Of a stretch of 64,000 nucleotides of DNA, positions 27,547 to 36,563 are shown piece after piece. How positions within the stretch are numbered: position 1 is the stretch's first letter; each line of letters starts with the position of its first letter. The position numbers and the translations under genes are program-made. The stretch lies in contig DEMD01000009.1 of NCBI GenBank assembly GCA_002354735.1, positions 162,705 to 226,704 on the forward strand, given 5' to 3'. The DNA comes from Gammaproteobacteria bacterium UBA2679 (GTDB taxonomy: Bacteria; Pseudomonadota; Gammaproteobacteria; Pseudomonadales; Oleiphilaceae). Under the pieces are notes generated by a model. That model did not search any database. It was not told the origin of the DNA and worked only from the letters and a program-made list of their open reading frames with translations.

Positions 27547-28467
27547 CTAGTCAAAACGGTTGACACAAGAGGTATTGCGGCCGCTTTTCTTGGCCTGATA
27601 CAAGGCCTGGTCAGCGCACTCGAGCACATCCTGCAGTGCCATGCCCTGGCGGGGAACGAAGCTTACGACACCTACACTGATGGTGAGATAGGCGCCAGTC
27701 GGCGAAAATTCGTGAGGGATCACTGCATTTCTCACCCGCTCGCACAGGTAGACGCCGGTTTTGGCTGCCTCCTCCTGCGTGGTGTGGGCACGTACGACGC
27801 AGAATTCCTCGCCGCCGTAGCGGGCCACGAATTCGCCCGGTCGGCGTATACCTGAACTTAATAGGTCTGCAACCTGTCGCAGACACTCATCTCCGGCAAC
27901 ATGCCCATAGCCATCGTTATAAAGCTTGAAATGGTCGATATCCAGCATGATGACAGCCATTGGTAGTGCCTGACGTCGGTGTCGAATAAACTCACCTCCC
28001 AGCTGCTTATCAAAATATCGACGGTTGTAGATGCCGGTCAGCGAATCTCGTTCAATAAGCTCACGCATTGCTTCCGTCTGAGCTGCCAACAGCAAGTGGG
28101 TTTTCACCCTGGCTGTGACGACAGCAGGATTGAATGGCTTCGCTATGAAGTCCACCGCACCAAGCTCGAGCGCCCTCACCTCAAAATCGGCCTCAGAATG
28201 CGCGGTTACGAAAAGCACCGCGGCATTGGCCGTAGCCGCCGAGCTCTTGAGCGCCTTACATGTCTCAAAACCGTCCATGCCGGGCAATTGCATATCGAGC
28301 AGTATCACCTGCGGCTGCTGCTTCGCAGCGACCTGCAGCGCTTCTTCGCCGCTCGTGGCAAAACTCACCGAACAGAAGCCGCGAAGAATGGCGCTCAACA
28401 TCTTGATCAGCTGCGGGTTGTCGTCCACAACCAGAACCTTGCCCTTGGCCAGCGTTTTATCCGACAT
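27547..28467 (-). CDS. Receiver-GGDEF response regulator (diguanylate cyclase)
   Basis: Makes cyclic di-GMP when phosphorylated. Of 306 residues: receiver at about 10-125 (VLVVDDNPQLIKM, acceptor Asp in VILLDMQLPGMDG, Lys in FIAKPFNP) and GGDEF domain at about 140-300 with the intact active site RYGGEEFCVV and the substrate region DIDHFKLYNDGYGHVAGDEC. A product-inhibition RxxD is not obvious five residues before GGEEF. First gene of the operon that continues with two hybrid kinases and a receiver, so it is probably the output of this relay. PleD/WspR-like in arrangement. Confidence 0.93.
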   Translation of the reverse strand: MSDKTLAKGKVLVVDDNPQLIKMLSAILRGFCSVSFATSGEEALQVAAKQQPQVILLDMQLPGMDGFETCKALKSSAATANAAVLFVTAHSEADFEVRALELGAVDFIAKPFNPAVVTARVKTHLLLAAQTEAMRELIERDSLTGIYNRRYFDKQLGGEFIRHRRQALPMAVIMLDIDHFKLYNDGYGHVAGDECLRQVADLLSSGIRRPGEFVARYGGEEFCVVRAHTTQEEAAKTGVYLCERVRNAVIPHEFSPTGAYLTISVGVVSFVPRQGMALQDVLECADQALYQAKKSGRNTSCVNRFD

Positions 28468-28640
28468 TACTGAGATCGCCTCGAAAATTTCATCTCATCA
28501 GTGTAGCAGATGGTCAGCAGGCGCTTTTCAGATCGATATCCAGCCACGGTCTTGTTCAGCCAGCCAGATCGAGATATTCCTATTCTGCTGCCATACTCCC
28601 TCAGATAGAGTCGATACCGAGTTGTGGAACACGCGCGCCT

Positions 28641-29576
28641 ATGAAGACTACCGTCGATCTGGAACAGACACTGCTGGACATCTGCGCAGACATGACAGCC
28701 TGCGAGGACAAAGGTGTCGTCGCCAACTACATACCCGAACTTGCCAAAGTCAGCCCGGATCGCTTTGGCATGTCAGTCTGTCTCGCCGATGGGCAACAAT
28801 TCAGCGCCGGCGACGCTGCCACCCGCTTTTCGGTCCAGAGTGTGTCCAAGGTGTTTACATTAGCCATCGCCCTGGGCCGCTATGGCGACGGCCTGTGGCG
28901 GCGAGTGGGGCGCGAGCCCTCTACCCATGACTTCAATTCGGTGCAGGAGCTCGAGGTTCGCAGAGGTATTCCACCAAATCCTTTCGTTAACGCAGGCGCA
29001 ATCGTCACAACAGATATGGTGCTCGCCGACTCCACACCGGCAGAGACGCTGGGAGAAATTCTGCGCTTCATTCGCCAGGCTGCGTCTGACGAGGACATTC
29101 TGATTGATCCAGCTGTTGCCGCGTCCGAGAAGCTCAGCGGCCATAAGAATTGGGCCCTCGCCCACTTCCTGAAAAGCTTTCAGAACCTGAAGCACCCCTG
29201 CGAGCGTACGCTAGGCGTGTATTTTCACCATTGCGCCATTGAGATGACCTGCGAACAGCTCGCGCGATTCGGCCGCTTCCTTGCCGGGTTCAGCAAGTCG
29301 CCAAACCTGGTGTCGCGGGAAAATATCCGCAGCATCAATGCGCTGATGATGACCTGCGGCCACTACAACGGGTCTGGCGAGTTTGCCTATCGCGTGGGTA
29401 TTCCAGCGAAGAGCGGTGTCGGCGGCGGCATCCTTGCGATATTGCCAGGCAAAGCCTCCATTGCCGTCTGGGCTCCCGGCCTCAACAAGCAAGGCAACTC
29501 TCTGCTCGGCACCAAGGCGCTGGAAGCACTTTCACGGTCTCTGGACTGGTCCGTGTTTGACTCAGGCGGACAATAG
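28641..29576 (+). CDS. glsA: Glutaminase
   Basis: Hydrolyses L-glutamine to glutamate and ammonia in the cytoplasm; a serine-dependent enzyme of the beta-lactamase-like fold. Of 311 residues, the usual length for bacterial GlsA/GlsB. The catalytic Ser-x-x-Lys is in FSVQSVSKVF (Ser67, Lys70), and the conserved NPFVNAGAIVTTD and AKSGVGGGILAI segments are present. The ATG follows an upstream in-frame region without a strong ribosome site, but the start agrees with the family. Divergent from the signalling operon and nearly touching the convergent paiB-like gene (1-bp gap). Confidence 0.93.
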   Translation: MKTTVDLEQTLLDICADMTACEDKGVVANYIPELAKVSPDRFGMSVCLADGQQFSAGDAATRFSVQSVSKVFTLAIALGRYGDGLWRRVGREPSTHDFNSVQELEVRRGIPPNPFVNAGAIVTTDMVLADSTPAETLGEILRFIRQAASDEDILIDPAVAASEKLSGHKNWALAHFLKSFQNLKHPCERTLGVYFHHCAIEMTCEQLARFGRFLAGFSKSPNLVSRENIRSINALMMTCGHYNGSGEFAYRVGIPAKSGVGGGILAILPGKASIAVWAPGLNKQGNSLLGTKALEALSRSLDWSVFDSGGQ

Positions 29577-29577
29577 C

Positions 29578-30207
29578 TCAGCTGCGGCCAGGACACCGGG
29601 TAGCCATCATTTTCACCATTTCCGGGCAGGTACCCTGTGCACGCAGGGCCTCTACAACCCCGCCATGATCCGCGTCACTTCGGTTCTGGCTGATCTTCCA
29701 CTTTCCCTCGATCGACCGGATGGGTATTTCAATACCTACGATGGCTCGGAGCTGTGTCGCGACGAAATCCTCGGGTGCATCGTTCACCCGCCATGGTGTC
29801 TCGCGATCAGCCTCGAGATCATCAGTCAGCCGCCCGAGGTGCTCAGCAATCCAGAGCGGATCATCGATGACTTTCGGAAGGCCTCGCACCTGCACCATCA
29901 CAAAGTTCCAGGTCGGCACCACCTTGCCAGTCTCGGCTTTCGAGGCATACCAGGATGGGCTCACATAGGCTTCAGGCCCCTGAAATATCAACAGGGCCTC
30001 AGCGCCCTCACGCAGTGCGGCGAGCTGGGTGTTGCCTCGGGCAAGATGAGCACGCAGCAGGCCGCCACTTCTGCACAGCGAGAAAGGCATCAGATTGGCC
30101 AACAAGCCAAGACTCCCTGTCGTGATGAGCGTGGCTAGCGGGTAGGTCTCTATCAAATCGAACAGTACATCAGTTCGATGCTCTCTAAAGATATTCGGAC
30201 AGTACAT
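29578..30207 (-). CDS. PaiB-family FMN-binding protein
   Basis: A 209-residue split-barrel flavin-binding protein of the PaiB (FMN-binding negative transcriptional regulator) family. Opening MYCPNIFREHRTDVLFDLI and the segments VSPSWYASK and VPTWNFVMVQVRG are typical; the last of these lies at the flavin pocket. In Bacillus PaiB was tied to protease and sporulation control, but most relatives are uncharacterised and may be flavin reductase-like. It is divergently transcribed from the MocR regulator with about 110 bp between starts, the usual arrangement of a MocR protein and its target. Confidence 0.9.
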   Translation of the reverse strand: MYCPNIFREHRTDVLFDLIETYPLATLITTGSLGLLANLMPFSLCRSGGLLRAHLARGNTQLAALREGAEALLIFQGPEAYVSPSWYASKAETGKVVPTWNFVMVQVRGLPKVIDDPLWIAEHLGRLTDDLEADRETPWRVNDAPEDFVATQLRAIVGIEIPIRSIEGKWKISQNRSDADHGGVVEALRAQGTCPEMVKMMATRCPGRS

Positions 30208-30319
30208 GGCATCATCTCCATTGCGGGTTCCGACACGAGTTTGGCGCTATAATGGACTGGAGCGTATAGCCACTTAGGCTTTATTTCACCAGACCACTTT
30301 TGCATTGGGACTATCAGTC

Positions 30320-31798
30320 ATGGCGCGACGGCCACTTGTTCTGGAGATGCCTGCCCTGGGCGTCATCGATCTTCAGGCGGGTCATGTCGGCCGACAAATT
30401 GTCGAGGCCCTGCGCAGTGCCATTTCGAGCGGTGAACTGGCGGCCCATGAGCGACTGCCCTCGAGCAGAGTGCTGGCACGATCGATGGGCGTGTCGCGAA
30501 GCACTGTGACTGATGCCTATGAACAACTGATCGCAGAAGGCTGTCTGATGGCTCATCGGGGCTCGGGTACCCGGGTGGCTTTCGGATCGAATTCAGGTCT
30601 CCAACCCTCTAAGCAACTTGGAGAGCCGGGCGCAGAATCTGGACTTCCTGCTTCAAGCATCGGCCAGCGCTACCTCGCCATTGCCGATATGCTGAGCCCG
30701 CTGGATTCAGTGCCTTTCTCCATCGCCGTGCCTGAAGGCGAGGTCGCTATGGGGCCGCACTGGAGACGCCTGAGTAAACGGGTACGAGCCTCGACAAGCA
30801 GCGCCCCATCAGGCTATCCCGATCCACAAGGTCTCCTGGCCCTCCGCCAGGCGATCGCCAGCTACCTCAGGAAGTCGCGTGCGGTACGATGCGATCCAGC
30901 ACACATCCTCATTACAGAAGGCAGCCAACAAGGTCTTTACCTTGCTGCCAAGGTTCTTCTGTCTCCGGGCGATCCGGTATGGGTAGAGGACCCGGCTTAC
31001 GGCGGGTTGACAGCAGTACTGGATGATCGTGGTGCTGTTCTACACGCGACGCGGGTCGACGCCCAGGGCTTCGATGTCGCCAGCGCCAGGCAAGCCGCCC
31101 CCGAGGCTGTAGCTGCCTTCGTAACGCCTTCACATCAGTTCCCAATGGGTATGCCGCTGAGCATGCCGAGGCGGCTCGAACTGGTCGAGTGGGCCCGTGC
31201 TCATGGACGCTGGATCGTCGAAGACGATTACGACAGCGAACTACGCTATACTGGCCAGCCCTTTCCGGCTATGCAGGGTCTCGCGCCCGACAGCGTCATC
31301 TACCTCGGTACTTTTAGCAAGATCCTGGCCCCCTCTCTGCGACTGGGCTATATCGTCGCCCCCGAAAGCCTGATAAAAGGCTTCGTCGGTGCCCGTTCGC
31401 TGATGGGTAGAGGTTCACCATCCCTGGAACAACACGTACTCGCTGCCTACATGGCCGAGGGTTATTTCGAAGCGCACATCCGACGTATCCGAACGATTTA
31501 TGCTCAGCGGCGACAGGCACTGGTCGAGCTGATTGAGAAAGAACTGCCCTACCTTACTGTTCTACCGGCAGATCAGGGCATGCATCTGGTCGTGACGCTA
31601 CCTAGCGGACTCAATGACGTCGATGTTGCCAACTCAGCCATTAAAGAAGGCATCGCCCTGCGCGCACTTTCACCCAGGTGCGCAAAGGCGCCAAAGCTTT
31701 CCGGCCTGCTGCTGGGCTTCGGCGGGTTTTCACCTGGCCAGTTGGCAACCAGCGTACGCAAGCTGCGGATGGTCCTGGAATCGGCCGCCGGGGCATAA
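30320..31798 (+). CDS. MocR/PdxR-type regulator (GntR winged helix fused to aminotransferase fold)
   Basis: Transcription factor of 492 residues. A GntR-type DNA-binding domain (about 15-80; SRVLARSMGVSRSTVTDAYE, LMAHRGSGTRV) is joined by a Ser/Gly linker to a type-I aminotransferase domain (about 120-490) with the PLP-lysine region YLGTFSKILAPSLRLGY and the phosphate/aspartate region WIVEDDYDSE. Such proteins sense PLP or PLP adducts. The ATG at 30320 is preferred to a TTG 15 bp earlier. Likely controls the divergent PaiB gene and itself through the shared 112-bp region. Confidence 0.92.
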   Translation: MARRPLVLEMPALGVIDLQAGHVGRQIVEALRSAISSGELAAHERLPSSRVLARSMGVSRSTVTDAYEQLIAEGCLMAHRGSGTRVAFGSNSGLQPSKQLGEPGAESGLPASSIGQRYLAIADMLSPLDSVPFSIAVPEGEVAMGPHWRRLSKRVRASTSSAPSGYPDPQGLLALRQAIASYLRKSRAVRCDPAHILITEGSQQGLYLAAKVLLSPGDPVWVEDPAYGGLTAVLDDRGAVLHATRVDAQGFDVASARQAAPEAVAAFVTPSHQFPMGMPLSMPRRLELVEWARAHGRWIVEDDYDSELRYTGQPFPAMQGLAPDSVIYLGTFSKILAPSLRLGYIVAPESLIKGFVGARSLMGRGSPSLEQHVLAAYMAEGYFEAHIRRIRTIYAQRRQALVELIEKELPYLTVLPADQGMHLVVTLPSGLNDVDVANSAIKEGIALRALSPRCAKAPKLSGLLLGFGGFSPGQLATSVRKLRMVLESAAGA

Positions 31799-31800
31799 TT

Positions 31801-31836
31801 GCAGGTTTGCAGGTTTGCAGGTTTGCAGGTTTGCAG
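31801..31836. repeat. 8-bp tandem repeat (GCAGGTTT) between convergent genes
   Basis: Four full copies of GCAGGTTT plus a half copy, starting 3 bp after the MocR stop and ending 10 bp before the HupE/UreJ stop. Perfectly repeated, hence prone to length change by slippage. No coding effect expected unless copy number changes reach the stop codon. Confidence 0.9.
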
Positions 31837-31845
31837 CAGCCGAAG

Positions 31846-32871
31846 CTATATAAGCGGGAGTGCTCTCTGCATGGTCCAGCAGGTCGCGACAATACCGAGC
31901 GTATAGGCTGCGCCGCGCCTGCTGCGGAAGCTTTCGAAAAACGGCCCAAGCCTGCGCGTCGAGCCGTAGGCAAGCAGCACCAGGGCGATGAACGAGATCT
32001 GACCGGCTTCGACGCCGAGATTGAAGCCGAGCAGCGCAAGCGGCAGATCCGACACTTCGAGCTCCAGTTCGATGAGCGCGCCGGCGAAGCCGAAGCCATG
32101 AAGTAGTCCGAACGCTCCAGCCATAGCCCACGGATATCGGACACAAAGGCCGGGATTGCCATCCTGCAGCCGGACCGCTTCATAGGCCATGACAACGACT
32201 GACAAGGCGATACAGGCTTCGAGGGCATCGACAGGCACTTGCACATCACCAAGCGTAGTCATGAGCAAGGTCACACTGTGGCCTACGGTGAACGCTGTGA
32301 TCGTTGCCAGCAATCGACGCCTCGACGACATGAGCAGCAGCAGTCCCGTGACGAAGAAGAGATGATCTATGCCGCCAAGTATGTGCCTGATGCCGAGTTC
32401 GAAGTACGTTCCCACCTGAGCAGCGGTGGTGGCCGACCCTGCCCCCAGCGCCGACAAGTTGATGGTGATCTCACCATTGTCGGTAGCAAAAACCGCTTTC
32501 GAGTCTGGTGCGTTCTGCCAGCTGGCCTTGAGGAGCAGGCCATCAATTGGCCAGTGGAGAATGAAGGTGTCGAGATTTGTCAGTCTGCTTTCGCAGTCAA
32601 AAATAAAATCCCGTCGACTATCATTTTGATGCACCTCTGCTTCCCGTAAGGTGCAGCGACGCGGCAAGTCCGGTGGCTGAAAAACCCTCTCCAGCGGTTT
32701 CGCCGTCAACCAAACCGTTAGGGCGTAAGCAGAGCCGGTAGCGGTATCGCTTTCCACGAGGTCGGCCTTGAGGACGCCCAGATCATGAGCTTGCGCAGGA
32801 CTGAACATGCCCACAAGCACCAGTGTCAGGTTAAGCCAAAGAAACGCGGATCCGCGTCTGAACAGCGTCAT
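31846..32871 (-). CDS. HupE/UreJ-family membrane protein
   Basis: Inner-membrane protein of 341 residues. A signal-type leader ending SPAQAHDLG is followed by a beta-rich periplasmic part (to about 160) and then six or so membrane helices with the family hallmarks YFELGIRHILGGIDHLFFV and FTVGHSVTLLM, whose His/Asp residues probably bind a metal ion (nickel or cobalt in HupE/UreJ). The ATG at 32871 is two bases after the stop of the isomerase gene, so they are coupled; a TTG two codons earlier is less likely. This larger HupE_2-type form is often paired with a PpiC protein. Confidence 0.88.
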   Translation of the reverse strand: MTLFRRGSAFLWLNLTLVLVGMFSPAQAHDLGVLKADLVESDTATGSAYALTVWLTAKPLERVFQPPDLPRRCTLREAEVHQNDSRRDFIFDCESRLTNLDTFILHWPIDGLLLKASWQNAPDSKAVFATDNGEITINLSALGAGSATTAAQVGTYFELGIRHILGGIDHLFFVTGLLLLMSSRRRLLATITAFTVGHSVTLLMTTLGDVQVPVDALEACIALSVVVMAYEAVRLQDGNPGLCVRYPWAMAGAFGLLHGFGFAGALIELELEVSDLPLALLGFNLGVEAGQISFIALVLLAYGSTRRLGPFFESFRSRRGAAYTLGIVATCWTMQRALPLI

Positions 32872-32873
32872 GA

Positions 32874-33683
32874 TCAATCAACCTGCAGCACACGATACTG
32901 TTGCCGCAAACCGGCGAGCGCACGATCGACCGAGCTGTTGATCTGTGCCTCACGCCAATCCCGTTCGATATAGGCTGCAAGATGTTCAAACGGCGGGACC
33001 TCACCTGCTTCCCTGGCGATTACGCGGAAATAATGACTGCCATAAGGACTGAGTACCGGACCAAACCAGTCCTTCCCACTGGCTTCGTCGACTGCATCTG
33101 CCACGTGCTGACCAAAGCGAGCAGCAATCGATTCAGTACTTTCAGCCTGAAGATGGCGTGGAAAGCGCGGGTTGTCTCTCCACTCAAAGGCGCCCGCACC
33201 CGCCTGCTCGAGCATCTGTAGAACATTGTCAGGCGCCGCCTGATCCCGAGGTAGATACACCTGCTCCAGCGTCCACTGTGTAGGCTCGGCATATTCTTCT
33301 GCGTGTTCAGCATACCAGCGCTCAAGGTCAGCCCGCTCTGGCTCAGGATGATTCGCACCTAATAGCAGCCGCATCTTGTTTTTCAGCCGACTGCGAATCA
33401 CGCCATCGTCATGCAAGCCGCGTCTGTATGCCTCACGCACCAGAATCTCTTCATCGACATAAGCATCCAGCGCCGCCTTCGTTTCAAGCTCAGAAAGTGG
33501 CTTTCCGGTAAGGCGCTCGCGATTGTCTACCGCCAGCGCCAGCACCTGCTCGTCGATCTCGATCACCGCTGCCGAGCGACCGTCTCCACTACGGGCATTG
33601 CCACTGTCCAGCACGAACAATACGCTACCACCGACGATGAAGACGAACATCGGCTCTCGGATGAGCTTGCGGATACTGATCAC
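32874..33683 (-). CDS. PpiC/SurA-like peptidyl-prolyl isomerase, membrane-anchored
   Basis: Periplasmic folding factor of 269 residues. An N-terminal anchor (REPMFVFIVGGSVLFVLD) precedes a SurA-like helical region (about 40-120) and a parvulin-type domain (about 130-245) recognisable in TQWTLEQVYLPRD and WFGPVLSPYGSHYFRVI. Start is GTG with GAAGGCGG upstream, 11 bp after the stop of the GH16 fusion gene. The pair with HupE/UreJ is a recurring one, suggesting it helps assemble that protein or its extracytoplasmic domain. Confidence 0.85.
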   Translation of the reverse strand: MISIRKLIREPMFVFIVGGSVLFVLDSGNARSGDGRSAAVIEIDEQVLALAVDNRERLTGKPLSELETKAALDAYVDEEILVREAYRRGLHDDGVIRSRLKNKMRLLLGANHPEPERADLERWYAEHAEEYAEPTQWTLEQVYLPRDQAAPDNVLQMLEQAGAGAFEWRDNPRFPRHLQAESTESIAARFGQHVADAVDEASGKDWFGPVLSPYGSHYFRVIAREAGEVPPFEHLAAYIERDWREAQINSSVDRALAGLRQQYRVLQVD

Positions 33684-33694
33684 TCGAGCCGCCT

Positions 33695-36373
33695 TCAGGG
33701 ATTGGCCTGTATCAGACGGAACGAGCCCTGTGAGCTGGCATCCACCTCGAACTCACCGGTTACTGGTGAATACGTGAAGTAGTCCACCTTGTCCTCGAGC
33801 GGTTTGAACACGTAATAGCGCAGCCTCATGACCTCCTGCGCATCACACTGATAGTCCGTGATGAAGTTGTGCGCGACACCGCCTCTGGGGCCATTGGTCG
33901 TATAGTAGGCTTCTCGCTGGCACACATGCCCTGCGTTCGACAACACGATATTGTCGAACCTGGTCAGCAGATTGTCCCGGATATGTCTTGTCGCCCAGGT
34001 GTCGTGGGTGGCCAGGATCACCTTTCTGTCCGGGTAGGCAGCGAGTATCGATTTGGCCCAGTTCATACCTGCAGGACGGTACTGGGAGTATTGGTCGTAG
34101 GTTTCGACCTGGAGAAACATGTAGGACTCCTGACCGATATCCATGAGCGCATAGTTGTTCTCAATGCCACCGAAATCACCGCCATACCAGGACTCGCGTG
34201 AAAAGCTCGAGACAGGAAAGTACTGGTTCATCATTCCGGGGTCATCGTGGTTGCCAATGATCGGCATAAACGGGACCTGTCCATACAGCTTGTCCCACGC
34301 TGAGGTCGAGTTGTCCCACTCCCAGCGATTGTTCCAGCTCTCGGTAATATCTCCCAGCCCCTGGACGAACTTGATATTGAGCTGGCTTTTGATATTCACG
34401 ATCCAGTCAAAGGCCTTGCGCATATGCGCAATAGGCGCATTGGCCCTGTTCTGGGAGTAATGCTGGGTATCGGGGATGACCACAAGTGTCCACTCACCCC
34501 GAGCCTTGTTCACCGTAAATGGGCCGGCAGGTGTAGAGCCCGCCGGCTGGAAATCCACATAGTTGAGGTTAAAGTTGCCGGCTTCAATTCGGAGCGTCAG
34601 CGTCTGCTCGCCCGCGTCGAGTTCAACACCGGAAACAGTAACAGTTCGCCAGGTTTGCCAGCCGCCAGTGGCAGGAAAGGTAGCGCTGGTGATCTCCCGG
34701 TTGCCAATGTCGATAGCCACACGACCGGCCCCACCAGCACTGGCTACGCGGAACTGCAGATCATAGCGCCCTGACTCTTCAACCTTGACTGTGTAATTGA
34801 GCCATTCGCCACTGTCCGTCCAGCCAAGGTTGTAGCCACCGCCCGTGTCACGCGCTACCTCAAGATCGACCGCATCCTTCCGGAAGGCACCGCCGGAGTT
34901 GCCAGCATCACTATCTGAATAAGCGAGACCCGAGCAACCCTTGTCATAGTTTTCGGCCTCCAGACGCCCCGGCAGGACAGTCGCAGCGCCACTGAATGGC
35001 TTACTGCTGCATGGATCGCTACCGCCGTCCCCGCCACCGCCCGCGTTGCGCTCATACACACGAACGTAATCAACTTCCATAGTTTGTGGGAAGCGGGTGC
35101 CTGAGTTCGGGCTGCCTGGCCACTGTCCGCCCACCGCTACGTTAAGAATCAGGTGGAAGCGCTGATTGAACGGCGCAGGGTAGCTTGCAGCCTCGCTGTA
35201 CCATTCAGTCTGAGTGGCATAGAGCCTGTCGTTGACATACCACCGGATCTCGCCCTCTTCCCACTCAATAGCGTAAACGTGAAAGTTCTCGCTGACACTG
35301 CTCGCTGGTGTGACGCTCTTGCCTTTGTGAGTGTTGTTTGGCCATTTGCCGCCGTAGTGAATGGTGCCATGAACCTCGTTGCCGCCGGCTGCGCCGAGAT
35401 TTACGGCCTCCATGATGTCGATTTCACCACTGGCGGCCCAGCCACCGTAAACCCAGTCCGTAGGCAGCATCCAGATTGCCGGCCACATGCCCTGGCCCGC
35501 TGGCATCCTGGCTCGCACTTCGACCCGACCGTAGGTCCAGTCGCCCTTGTTCGGCGTGCTCAGGCGCGCCGAAGTAAAATCGCGCGTGCCGTCAGCACCA
35601 CTGTAGCGCTCCCTGAGTGCCTGTATAACAAGCTTTCCATCCTTCACGAAGGCGTTCGCTGGCCGGTTCGTATAGTACTGCAGCTCGTTGTTGCCACCAC
35701 CCTTACCGTCGACCGCGAGTTCCCACTTGCTTCGATCAATCTGGCTACCGTTGAATTCATCATTCCAGACCATTTTCCAGCCAGAGGGCGTGGCTGGTGG
35801 CGGATTTTCAGGCCCAACGACTGGACCGGGCGTGTCCTTGCGGATGAACTGGAATTTCTGGTTGGCACTATTCAACCAACGCCACTGGATCAGTGGCGCG
35901 CCCGCTTCCCGGCTCTTGCCGGACACGTCAACCACCTTCCCGCTTCTGCGATTGACGATCCTGTAGCGGTCGCCACCTACCGCTTCAATGGCGAAGGTCT
36001 GCGCGGTGTTTCCGAGATCGTTCCATTGTTGCAGCCTCGCACCATCATTCTGGCTGCCACCAGACACATCGAGTGCCATCTGACTCTGCTGCGCCAGCAG
36101 CTTGTAAAAGCCATCAGCTACCCGAACAACTTTCCAGCGCTGCTGCCTTTCGCCATTACAGTGCCACTGGTTGACGCCGGCACCGGGCATCATGGCGCCC
36201 TGCCTTGTATCCACATCCAGACAAAGCGCTGAGTTTTCCGGCCGAATCTCGTAGATACCCTCCGGGATAGCGGCAGCTGCCGTGTTGGATAGAACCAGGT
36301 AGCAAGCGAGCGTAACGCAAAGCCACGATCTCCAGGTGGGAAGCAAACTGAACGAACGAGTTGGTGCTGGCAT
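33695..36373 (-). CDS. Secreted RICIN - GH16 beta-glucanase - CBM6 - metallophosphoesterase fusion
   Basis: Multidomain extracellular enzyme of 892 residues. Signal peptide to about residue 35; RICIN beta-trefoil at about 40-175; GH16 laminarinase-like domain at about 200-450 with the catalytic motif SGEIDIMEAV (nucleophile and acid/base Glu near 316-321); Gly-rich linker; CBM6 at about 463-604 (RLEAENYDKGCSGLAYSDSD); calcineurin-type phosphoesterase at about 630-890 with metal ligands in VVIPDTQHYS, GLGDITESW, IIGNHDDPG and ILATHDTW. It should bind and cut beta-1,3-glucan and remove a phosphate or phosphodiester. Operon leader for the isomerase and HupE genes; divergent from a 7TMR-DISM kinase. 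The joining of GH16 with a phosphoesterase is unusual. Confidence 0.93.
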   Translation of the reverse strand: MPAPTRSFSLLPTWRSWLCVTLACYLVLSNTAAAAIPEGIYEIRPENSALCLDVDTRQGAMMPGAGVNQWHCNGERQQRWKVVRVADGFYKLLAQQSQMALDVSGGSQNDGARLQQWNDLGNTAQTFAIEAVGGDRYRIVNRRSGKVVDVSGKSREAGAPLIQWRWLNSANQKFQFIRKDTPGPVVGPENPPPATPSGWKMVWNDEFNGSQIDRSKWELAVDGKGGGNNELQYYTNRPANAFVKDGKLVIQALRERYSGADGTRDFTSARLSTPNKGDWTYGRVEVRARMPAGQGMWPAIWMLPTDWVYGGWAASGEIDIMEAVNLGAAGGNEVHGTIHYGGKWPNNTHKGKSVTPASSVSENFHVYAIEWEEGEIRWYVNDRLYATQTEWYSEAASYPAPFNQRFHLILNVAVGGQWPGSPNSGTRFPQTMEVDYVRVYERNAGGGGDGGSDPCSSKPFSGAATVLPGRLEAENYDKGCSGLAYSDSDAGNSGGAFRKDAVDLEVARDTGGGYNLGWTDSGEWLNYTVKVEESGRYDLQFRVASAGGAGRVAIDIGNREITSATFPATGGWQTWRTVTVSGVELDAGEQTLTLRIEAGNFNLNYVDFQPAGSTPAGPFTVNKARGEWTLVVIPDTQHYSQNRANAPIAHMRKAFDWIVNIKSQLNIKFVQGLGDITESWNNRWEWDNSTSAWDKLYGQVPFMPIIGNHDDPGMMNQYFPVSSFSRESWYGGDFGGIENNYALMDIGQESYMFLQVETYDQYSQYRPAGMNWAKSILAAYPDRKVILATHDTWATRHIRDNLLTRFDNIVLSNAGHVCQREAYYTTNGPRGGVAHNFITDYQCDAQEVMRLRYYVFKPLEDKVDYFTYSPVTGEFEVDASSQGSFRLIQANP

Positions 36374-36563
36374 GGTGTGAAGTCTCCTTTTTTATTCTGT
36401 CCACGGGACGCTGGAATGCTTCAGACACTTTAACGAGCAAATATGTGGAAATTATGGAGACGGCTGTGGGCTGGCGCACAATTTCAGACTAATCGTGCAG
36501 CGGCTCGCAAAATGTACAGTAAGCTACCTGCTCTCGCTTGCTCAGCATTCTCACGGTGCTCAG

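Noticed and set aside
27483..27629. Upstream extension of the MASE1 kinase
   Set aside because: It would lie inside the coding end of the GGDEF gene with no leader or helix; overlap of this size is improbable.
31801..31836. CRISPR-like repeats
   Set aside because: Unit is only 8 bp and contiguous, with no spacers; it is a simple tandem repeat.
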